Positions 44,001 through 52,981 of a DNA stretch of 64,000 bases are shown here, piece after piece. The stretch comes from Xenoacremonium recifei (taxonomy: Eukaryota > Ascomycota > Sordariomycetes > Hypocreales > Nectriaceae): positions 62,001 to 126,000 of the forward strand of contig WOFQ01000058.1 in the NCBI GenBank assembly GCA_012184525.1. The letters are read 5' to 3'. Position numbers and translations under genes: made by a program. The notes beneath the pieces are model-generated. The model was given only the letters and a program-made list of their open reading frames with translations, had not been told where the DNA came from and made no database searches. Each line of letters begins with the position of its first letter. The stretch's first letter is position 1.

Positions 44001-46104
44001 TCACACCGCCGGCCAGCGAATGCGCAGACCGTCGACCCAGCGCGAGTACAGTACGTCGGAGAGCTGCTTGCAGTGCTCCATTCCCGATCGCGCATCACGG
44101 CCCGGGTATTTGGCCTCAAGGGCCTTCTCTCTCTCGAAGTCCTTCTCGTTCAGCATCGGCGACTCCGTCTGGCGTCGTCGATGGCTCCGAAGGTGAGGGT
44201 TGTTGGACGCGAGGACCAGCTTCGTGGGACTTCCCGCTGAAGGTGTCGAATTCTTAATGATCACGGTCCCTTGGGGAGTGCCATCGTCTGGAATCTTCTG
44301 AAGAGGCTGGCGGAGGAAGGCATTGTTGAGCTTATTATCCTGGGACATCGACTGCATCAAGTTGCTCATCAAGTGATAAGCTCCCTCAGGGTCGACGGCG
44401 TCCAACGCGGCAAAGGCATCCGACAATTTCGCCAGCGCTTCTCGTTTCTGCATTGCAGAAGTTTGAGCGTGCAGCTCGGCAAGACTCGGTTCTACCGCCT
44501 TGTTGTATAGTCGACGACCTAAGACGGCCTCCTTTCCATACGGCTCAACAGGAGCAGTCATTTGAGGAGGGGTATTCTCATCGCAGAAGACATCATCAGG
44601 AGATCCCTCTCGTCCCAATTGCCCCTGAGTCGAGCTGTCCGATGGCACCCGTCTGAAAAGACGCATAGTTGATCCAGAGTTGCCAAAGGACATATCGGTT
44701 TGGAGGGGTTTCTTGGGGATCACAGAACCCCGCGGCGACCCCGTGGATCTGATTGAAGAGTTTTGAGCCAGAGACGGAGTGCGTCGTACTGTGGACTTTC
44801 TGACAGTCCCAGGGACTGGTGAGGAAGCGGCACCAAGAGGCCCATCCTTGACATCCAGCTTTCTCATAGCTTCATCGGCAGCAAAAATAGATGAGGGTTT
44901 TCGGTGCTTGACGGTTGGCCTCTTGGGCGGCACAACTGATTTGACGGTATCAAAGACCCATTCTTGCTGTTCATCTTTGGGAGAGATGGTTTGAAGAGTC
45001 TCTTGGTAGTAGATGGGATGCTTCTGTCGGTTCTGCTGGGCATCCCACATCTGCCTCCTGGCAATAAGCTCCTGGAGCGCCTCGACCTTGCCGGCAGAGC
45101 GAATGAATCGGTGCCGAAGGAGGTCTCGGGCCGTTGGTCGGCGGTCATAGTCCTTGGTCAGACACTGGGAGATGAAGTCCTTGAATTCCTTGCTGAAGTT
45201 GCCCTCCAGCCTGGGAGGGGGGTTCTTAGGAATGTGGAAGAGGACCTTCATTGGGTGGATATGGCACAGAGGAGGCTCTCCGTTAGCCAACTCCATGGCG
45301 GTGATGCCCAGAGACCAGATGTCAGCCTTGAAGCTGTATCCGTCCTGCTGGATGACCTCCGGGGCCATCCAGAAGGGCGTGCCGACAAAGGTGTTTCTCT
45401 GCGACTTGATATTTGTGAGCTGGGCCGCCACACCGAAGTCGGCCAGCTTGACCTTGCCAGTCTCGGATAGAAGTACATTGGCGGCCTTTATATCTCGGTG
45501 AATCTTGCCCTCGGTGTGCAGGTACTGGATGCCCAGGAGGAGTTCACGACAGACGATGGCGATATGAGCCTCGCTGAAGTTGGCGGGTTTCAGCTGTAGG
45601 AAGCAGAACGATTAGTTGAAGTGGAATCGCAAAGTGATTGGGAGAGGGAGCATACCAAATCCAGGCACGAGCCGCCGCCAAGATACTCCATGACAATCCA
45701 TAGCTTCGTTCCTCGTAGAAACGAGCCTTTGTACTGGGTGACGTAGGAGCTGGCGCACGTGCTCAAAACTGCAATCTCGGCTTGGATATCTTGGATGTCA
45801 TCGTCGTTGGACTCGAGGTCGATCTAGAGAGGCCATTGTCAGTCAATTGCGGCCTTGAAAAGAGGTCGAGGCCACGGTTGAGGCCATGATAGAATAGCCG
45901 CCGTGGTGGGCCAGGCAACCAGGGAAAAACTTACATGTTTGATAGCAACGGTCTCGCCAGTGGCCTTTTCAATGCCCTTGTAAACGACGCCGAAACTCCC
46001 TCCTGGATGGCTATTAGCAGTTGCGGACTCTGGGGCTAAAAGTAGGACTTACGGCCCAGCTCCTCGAGAACCTGATAGTGCTCTGCAACGCCTTCGTCAG
46101 CCAT
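44001..46104 (-). CDS. Germinal-centre-type Ste20 protein kinase (Sid1/Nak1/Kic1-like)
   Basis: Four exons, 46104-46053, 46002-45935, 45823-45656 and 45593-44001, give 626 residues. The kinase domain starts almost at the N-terminus (about 10-270), with GRGSFGVV, the catalytic Lys in VAIKH (K39), HRDIKAAN (D130), DFG (D148) and the Ste20-group signature GTPFWMAPEV (167-176). All catalytic residues are intact. The N-terminal kinase and absence of a p21-binding domain place it in the GCK branch (MST3/YSK1-like), which in fungi includes the septation-initiation kinase Sid1 and the RAM-pathway kinase Nak1/Kic1. The C-terminal 350 residues are basic, with Ser/Thr-Pro sites, and end in a conserved-looking helix (HCKQLSDVLYSRWVDGLRIRW). 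Which pathway it serves needs a tree. It is divergent from CYK3, a cytokinesis gene. Confidence 0.92.
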
Positions 46105-47660
46105 CTTGCCTCGGCGTCATGCAATCGCTGCCAGGGATTCGAAACGGCAGAAACGGAGAAAGCAGAAGCAGAGAACGTTGGATGGCAACGAAGGCCAGCA
46201 GCCGGGTATCGCAGGGCGGTTCGAGTTGGCGGGCGAGGAAGCGCAGGTGATCTGAAGCAGCGGCGACGACGATGTAATTGTTATGTAGGGCCGGCAACCG
46301 CTTTAATGACGGTTGTCTGGGACAGCAGCAGGCCCGGCTGGGGTGCGGAAGCTTGGGCCCCTCTTGTTTACAATTAGCCTCTTTGGGATATTAGCTGTCT
46401 GTGCTGTGCCTGGGCGAGCGAACGGGCGCCGGCGATACGGGAGAACGGAGATGCCGCGACGAAAGAAATATTGAGGACAAATTGATGCTTCTTGACTTGT
46501 CCGAATTGCATCGTGAGATTTTTGTCGCTACGGGCCTTCCTCGAAAGAGGCGTCGAAGGGTGGGAGTTCCGTGGAGTCTATAAGGGAGACTTCAGCTGTG
46601 AAGCCCGGGAACTGCTGCTGCAGAGTAACGTCTCTAACGACGGGGTGGGGCGCTGCTGGCCAGGTGCCAGAATCACTAAAGTCTCGGCTCTCAGCGCCCT
46701 GACGCCCGCAGCCTCTCCACTGTAAATCCCACTGAGGCGCTGTGTCCGAGCTGAGACCCGACCCGACACTGTTCTCCACTGAGACGGGACTCCGTTCGAA
46801 ACCGCCGGGAAACGGGCAGAATGGCCAGATCAAAAGCAATACTGGTGCAGAGGCAGCATCACGCCCATTTCCTGTGGCAAGCAAAAGCAGATGATGCATG
46901 AAGCAGATGGGGAATCATGCTCTTCCACCGCCAAGAGCCACCAGCCAATCCCGCATCTTACCGTTGCCGATCGAGATGTCCGAGTGCAACCTCAAACTTC
47001 AGGCGGGCTTATACGATGGAGAGAACGTCCAGTCCCAGCTTCAGACGAATCCCCCATGTCTGGTCCCTGCGTCACCGCCCACTATTAGCTCCCGGGCCTG
47101 TCTGGTGGGCGGGACGACCGCTGTGGCCTTGCCTGTTAGAGCGCCTGTGAGCCTGCTAGTGGCTGGCTGTCGATAACCTTACCGCTGCACCATGCGATGT
47201 TGCCCTGGCAACGTGCCCCTCTGTTGTCCTACTGGCTGGGGGGGGCTTGCGGAGAAAATCGTCCCCCAGCTCCATCCAGCTGCTGCCAGAACACTCACGC
47301 TCGAGCGCCTGCCTTGCCCTGCCCTGCCCTGCCGACAAGGCCATTGTGCTTCCACATTCCTACCACGCCCAGCACTGTCAACCTTCTCCAACACCGTCGT
47401 TCATGGTTGGGAGGTCATCAATCGTTTTCCTCTTCACGTGCAGCGTGTCGACATATTTTTGTGGTTGAGCATCGATTAGTCCGCGCAGCGTTGTGTATGC
47501 TATGCTTGTTTACCTATCTTGACTAGGAGCAGCTTTCTTGACCGCCGACGACACCGCTTTCTTCGCGATACCGACCTTTTCTTCGCCTCTCAATAATTCG
47601 GTTCCTCGTCTACTGCTCCTCATTTGCTCGTCATAGTTATCCGACGCGACTCGCAGCACC
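46105..47660. promoter_or_regulatory. Divergent spacer, kinase and CYK3
   Basis: 1.55 kb with only short chance frames. The last 200 bases before 47661 are CT-rich (CCTCGTCTACTGCTCCTC near 47605), typical of a leader. A CCTTGCCCTGCCCTGCCC run lies near 47313-47330. No gene is seen. Confidence 0.4.
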
Positions 47661-50600
47661 ATGGTGCCTGCACCGCCGCCTCTGCCCGACCGGTTTCCAT
47701 GCTGGTGTCGGGCGGTCTACTCCTGGGGAGGAGAGGTACGACTAGATTTTGATGTTCGCACTACATGCACTCTTACTGACGCGACGTCACAGTCCAAACG
47801 AGATCTTGGTTTCATAGAAGGCGATCTGATCGAATGTCTGAACGCGGGTGACGGTTCCTGGTGGGTGGGCAGATTATATCGGGATCGAAGAACTGTTGGC
47901 TCCTTTCCGTCGAATTTTGTCGAGATTCTACCCCCCGACTTCCGACCGACAACAAAGTCTGTCAGCCCTTTGCCCCAAAACAACACCCCCCCGAGTGCAG
48001 CCCAGAAGTCGAAGTCCTTCCGGAAACCTTTCGAGGCGTACGCCAAGGCACCGCATTACACCAGTGCCAAGCAACCCGAGGTCTTTCGAGAAACACCGAC
48101 TCGGGAGACGCCTCCTAGGGAAACACCCCCTGCTCGAGAGGCCCCAAAGCCGCGTTCAAGAGACCACTCGGGCGCCTCGTGGGCTCCGAGTATTCGAGAC
48201 GATGTCGAACGAGCTCGGTCACCGGCGCCGCCGCACCACTATCAATCCAGGGCTCCATCACCAGCTCCCAGCCATGGATATGGCTCGAGAGCACCATCAC
48301 CAGCGCCCAGCCAGGTATTCGGCGCTGCCTACGACCCGCGGGCTCCCTCACCAGCACCGTCTTTCCACCGCACTGCAAGCTACCGAGCTCAAGAACGGAG
48401 TGCTTCTCCGCCTCCCCCGGCACCTCCTCCTCACCGCCATGTAAACAGGTCAGGATCCGACCTCTACCGGGAATCGTTTGACATATCCCGTCATAATTCT
48501 AATGCTTCCTACAACCCTCACCCTGCCTCTATCTCAAGACAAAACTCAAATACGTCATACCGAAACCCTCCAGTACGGCATGGCTCTCATGCCTCTTTTG
48601 ACGACCGCCAGTACATCCCTTATAGCCCTGGCGCAGCGCCTCCACCAGCACCATCACCATGTCCCCCGTCTCCTGCCATGGGGATGACGCCGTCGCCCCT
48701 TAGAGAAGCAATGGATGGGGTCATGGAACAACTGGATCAGCTCGAAGGATTGGGCAATTCTCACAATTCTCGCAACACCGAATCCCCAGAGCCCCCCATC
48801 GACCCGTGGTCACCAGAGTCCTTCGAATTGGTTCATCGCCGATCAAAACAGAAGATCCACAAGAGGCCCAAGACGGCAACTGGCATCTCGCACTCTGATG
48901 AAGGCTATGAGACCTGGAGCGGCGAGTCGTCGCAAGAGGTATCATATCAGAACGGATCCCGAGACACTCAACTTAGTAGTTATGTTCAACGGATGGAGAA
49001 TCAGTTCCGGCAGATGCATCGACGAAGCTCAAAGGACCATGACGATAATAACCCACCACCTCCTCCTCCCAAGGGCCAACAATATTCCCGCCCGAAATCA
49101 TCCCTTGAAGGTTCCGTCACAGGACCAACTGAAAGAAAGCTTCGTTCACGAAAGTCGGCCTACGAGATCGGCAGAGGGCTCGCCCGAACAGGAACGACAA
49201 AGACGAATGCGACAAACTTCTCGACTGGAAACCAGAGCAACAGCTCCTCATCAACGCAAAGCAGTGCGAGAACTCTCTGGAGCGGTACTTCTGCGGGCGC
49301 TTTCAGCAATACGAGCGCTGGTAGCCTCGCTAGGAACGGCAACCGCGCTCAGAGTGCTCTAGGAACTCGCGAGCTAGAGCTGGAGAGACCGGACAGTCCC
49401 TTTACGGGTGTGACTTACCACAGCAGCCACGCGAGTAATGTCAGTCCCAGCCGGCCGCAGACGCAGGCAGGATTCCACGACGACTCGGTGGCTGGACTCG
49501 GCGGCCTCGTGCAACCCAAAGCTCCCAAGCGGAACATCTTCAGAAAGATTCTGGATTCTGCCAAGACTGGTGTTGCGAGCAGCCGAGGTGGTTTGGTAGC
49601 TGGTGGCTTGGACTCTCCCAGATCGTCGCCTTTCGCTCGGTCTGTCCCTCCCGGAGCTTCGCCAATGGGTATAGGAAACACGGGCTTCGGACGAGAGGCA
49701 GCAGCTGAGATGGGACTGGGCGGTGGCGTCGATTGGGTCCAAGTCCGCCGCGATGTGAATCGTTCCAATACCATCAGCAAGATTGAACGAACAGAGCGCA
49801 AAGAACGATGCCAAATGATGGATCATCCCACACTCAACCCTGTCGACGAACTATACGAAGGAGTTGAGGGTGATGAAGGAGCCGATGGCGAACCGGTGAT
49901 GAATCCTGAGAGCTATCACACCATCAACCTTAGCCAAGTCGACAAGAACTCCCGTTTCATCAGTGGCTTGCCTCCCATGATGACAGCCATCTCCCTCGCC
50001 ACGACATATGTCTGCCGACCATACCGAAGTGATGTGCAACGGCTCCGAGCCATCTTCACCTGGGTCTCGGAGAAGATCTGCTGGGAGGAAGACTTTGAAG
50101 GCGAGATTGACACCAGGAGAGTCATTCAATCCAAGAGGGGCTGTGCGGAGGAGTACGCAGTCCTAGTCATGGAAATGTGCACTGCCGTTGGCATCCACTG
50201 TGAGGTTGTGCGAGGCTATCTCAAGTCACCAGGCGAACTTCCAGAGATCAACATCATGCCAAGATCAAATCATTGGTGGAACGCGGTGGTTGTTGACAAT
50301 GAGTGGCGCATGATGGACTGCTGTCTTGCGAGTCCCTCTAACCCCCGACGAGGTCTGTATTCGACTTCAAACAGCAACACGGCTGACAACTGGTGGTTCC
50401 TCACGCGGCCTCTGGAGATCTGCTGGACCCATATCCCTGAGCATCACGATCAACAACATATTGTACCTCCAGTAGCGCACGAAACTCTGCTCAACTTGCC
50501 CTGCACTTCGGCCCCTTTCTTCCGCTATGGAATCGAGATGGTGGACTACAACACCTCGCTGACCCGCATTGAAGACTTGGAGATGGTGCATATCAAGTTC

Positions 50601-51419
50601 AACGTTCCAGCAGATGTCGAAATTGCCGCAGAAGTTGAAGTCAAGGGATACACCAAGGACACAGATGGTGACGTCTTTGAAAGCGGCGAAGTCGTCAAGA
50701 AGAGAGCGCTCGCCCAGGCCGAATGGTTCAACGGAGTCAAACGATATACGGTCAAGGCCCTGCTACCCGGTGACGAGGGCCAGGGCATGCTCAAGATATA
50801 TGCTGGAAAGCGAGGACTGATGCACAGCATCAAGGATATTCCTCATCCACTGGCCTTCGCGCTCCCCATCGTCCACACGGGAGAGAACCCGCCCTACGAG
50901 TTCGTCACTCGACATCCGACGCCACATGCACAGCGACACGACATATACGTCGTGCAGCCACAGTGCCAACGACTGGCGCTCAACAACACATTTGTCTTTG
51001 CCATCCGCCAACATCCCAGCTCGGTCACGAATGGTCCGCAGTCGGTGCTGACCCCATCGTCGAATCCAGGAGGCACTAGCCCTGTCCCCTTCTCTCGACC
51101 TGGGTCTGCGATGAGTATCCACGCTTCGAGCGTCAGCGCTTCAAACCCGAGCTCTGCCAGCGGCACTGTAGCCGGCAAGAAGCCCGCGAAACTGGCCATC
51201 CAGACACCCGGAGGCAAGATCCTTCGCCTTATGAGGAAGGAGGATCGCAAGGGTATCACGGCGGGCAGTCGAGGTATCGCCAGTGATGAGGAGGTCAGCG
51301 ATGGAGGCACGTGGGAGACGATCATCAAGTGCTCCGAGAAGGGCGTATGGCGAGGTCTTGTGCTGGCAGACCGCACAGCGCGGTGGTGTGTATTTGCAGA
51401 ATGGGTCTGCATGGGCTGA
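47661..51419 (+). CDS. CYK3: Cytokinesis protein Cyk3: SH3 plus transglutaminase-like domain
   Basis: The frame is open throughout, but a 57-base in-phase intron (47736-47792, GTACGA...TCACAG) must be removed to restore the SH3 domain, giving 1233 residues. The SH3 domain covers about 15-75 (VYSWGGESKRDLGFIEGD, then GSWWVGRLYRDRRTVGSFPSNFVEIL in part). A 600-residue Pro/Ser-rich region with SPAPS repeats and PPPPPP follows. The transglutaminase-like domain at about 750-900 has C809 (KRGCAEEYA), H852 (SNHWWNAVVV) and D867 (EWRMMDCC). A C-terminal beta-rich region follows it. Cyk3 localises to the contractile ring and promotes primary septum synthesis with Hof1 and Inn1 in yeast. The apparently complete Cys-His-Asp set is notable because yeast members are described as lacking the catalytic Cys. 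Confidence 0.92.
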   Translation: MVPAPPPLPDRFPCWCRAVYSWGGEVRLDFDVRTTCTLTDATSQSKRDLGFIEGDLIECLNAGDGSWWVGRLYRDRRTVGSFPSNFVEILPPDFRPTTKSVSPLPQNNTPPSAAQKSKSFRKPFEAYAKAPHYTSAKQPEVFRETPTRETPPRETPPAREAPKPRSRDHSGASWAPSIRDDVERARSPAPPHHYQSRAPSPAPSHGYGSRAPSPAPSQVFGAAYDPRAPSPAPSFHRTASYRAQERSASPPPPAPPPHRHVNRSGSDLYRESFDISRHNSNASYNPHPASISRQNSNTSYRNPPVRHGSHASFDDRQYIPYSPGAAPPPAPSPCPPSPAMGMTPSPLREAMDGVMEQLDQLEGLGNSHNSRNTESPEPPIDPWSPESFELVHRRSKQKIHKRPKTATGISHSDEGYETWSGESSQEVSYQNGSRDTQLSSYVQRMENQFRQMHRRSSKDHDDNNPPPPPPKGQQYSRPKSSLEGSVTGPTERKLRSRKSAYEIGRGLARTGTTKTNATNFSTGNQSNSSSSTQSSARTLWSGTSAGAFSNTSAGSLARNGNRAQSALGTRELELERPDSPFTGVTYHSSHASNVSPSRPQTQAGFHDDSVAGLGGLVQPKAPKRNIFRKILDSAKTGVASSRGGLVAGGLDSPRSSPFARSVPPGASPMGIGNTGFGREAAAEMGLGGGVDWVQVRRDVNRSNTISKIERTERKERCQMMDHPTLNPVDELYEGVEGDEGADGEPVMNPESYHTINLSQVDKNSRFISGLPPMMTAISLATTYVCRPYRSDVQRLRAIFTWVSEKICWEEDFEGEIDTRRVIQSKRGCAEEYAVLVMEMCTAVGIHCEVVRGYLKSPGELPEINIMPRSNHWWNAVVVDNEWRMMDCCLASPSNPRRGLYSTSNSNTADNWWFLTRPLEICWTHIPEHHDQQHIVPPVAHETLLNLPCTSAPFFRYGIEMVDYNTSLTRIEDLEMVHIKFNVPADVEIAAEVEVKGYTKDTDGDVFESGEVVKKRALAQAEWFNGVKRYTVKALLPGDEGQGMLKIYAGKRGLMHSIKDIPHPLAFALPIVHTGENPPYEFVTRHPTPHAQRHDIYVVQPQCQRLALNNTFVFAIRQHPSSVTNGPQSVLTPSSNPGGTSPVPFSRPGSAMSIHASSVSASNPSSASGTVAGKKPAKLAIQTPGGKILRLMRKEDRKGITAGSRGIASDEEVSDGGTWETIIKCSEKGVWRGLVLADRTARWCVFAEWVCMG

Positions 51420-52324
51420 TGTACATGTGCGCTTCTTTTTTGGCGTTTGGCCTTTGTATACCTGGCTGTTTTGATTCATTGCACGGCGTGGCTATGGCTT
51501 TGGTCTTGTTGCTGGTGTTGTTAGTCTCAATCTTGTTCATGACGGCTTTGATAGATACCTAGTACATGTACTGTCTGGTAATATTACCAGCATAACGAAA
51601 AAGCTAGCGAATTAGCTAATATGTTTGAGTTGTTGTAAATACGACATGGGCTGGATCTACTGAGTCTAATCATGCTATTGTTTCCCTATTCCACTGAACG
51701 AAGTATTGTGATTAATTTAACTGATATCACCCACCAGAATGTGGTTGAGCGTACATCAAGGTGTATGAGACTGGGCAACTGGGCTGGTGTAGGTTTAAGT
51801 ACTGCATTACTCGTCTTCCGATTGCCTGCGGGCATCCGTGGTCAAACGAGAAGTTCAGCCCCCAAGCTCTGCGCTAAGGACCTTTTTTCCCCGAGTTCTT
51901 CTTTTTCTACTGTAGAATTACCATCGAAAGATTCAGTTCGAATCCAATATCTTGTTAACTTTCCAATTGCCTTTTTTTTTTCCTCCTTCGCTCTTCTCTT
52001 TATATGTACAGATCATTGACCCATGTCCGTCTCCGGATTCTGACTAATCAGCTGCACTCTCCAAGCCGCGCGGCAATCGACCAATCAGGAGCCGCCTGCG
52101 ACTCGAACGGCTCCCGTTCGCAAGACAAACCGTCCGCCCTCGCAGAACAGCCGCCCGGCAGAAGATCACGAACGACGACCAACCATCGCCCACGGACGCT
52201 GCAGTCACCGCAAACGGACCTTCCCCCCCTTCCGCGCGAGGGCAAACGATGAAGCGACGCGGCGGCGATCCCTCCGGCCGCGCGACGATCGACTTCTAAT
52301 GGTGCTGCCGCGGCGACTCGACCG
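51420..52324. promoter_or_regulatory. Spacer between CYK3 and MAU2
   Basis: AT-rich 3' sequence follows CYK3 (about 51540-51730). A T-run at about 51970 and a GC-rich leader (52060-52324) precede MAU2. No gene is seen. Confidence 0.4.
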
Positions 52325-52949
52325 ATGACATACCGGGGCGGCGCGGGCGCGATGCCCTCAGGTCAAGGCCAGCAGCATGGCTTTCCCGGGCAGCAGCAGC
52401 AGCCGCAGCAGGGAGGTGCGCAACAGCAGCAGCAGTACATGGCGGCGAACGCGTACGGCCAGCAGTTTGCGAACGGGGTGATGGCGCAGCCGGAGCAGCA
52501 GTTCTATGCCGGCCAGCAGGAGGCGTTTCTGCAGTCGGGCCAGATGCCGCAGTATGGAATCGCGTCGTATCAGGGGTATCTCGAGCCGCAGAATGGGAGC
52601 TATGGTGGAGGAGGTAATGGGGGAGCAGGAGGAGGCAATCAGATGCATGCGCAGCAGCAGCAGCAATACGTAGCACCCGCGGGTGTGTGGCAGCAGCATC
52701 AACAACAGCAGCAGCAGGATTTTGCGTACCAGCAGGCGATAAGACGACATCAACAGCAGCAAAGGCACCAGCAACAGCAGCAGCAGCAGCAGATGTTCCA
52801 GCGACAGGCCAGCTCGCCGCAGATGCAGCACCAGCACATGCACAACGGCTTCCAGCAACAAGTCCACGTGCCCTCCCGCGCGCAATCGCTGCCCCAGGCA
52901 CACGCACACGCACACGCACAAGCACAAGCACAGAGCTACGGCCCGTCCC

Positions 52950-52981
<32 letters not shown>

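Noticed and set aside
51930..51955. A GTTCGAATCC sequence resembling a tRNA T-loop
   Set aside because: The flanking bases do not form the five-pair T stem, and no acceptor, D or anticodon arms are present upstream.
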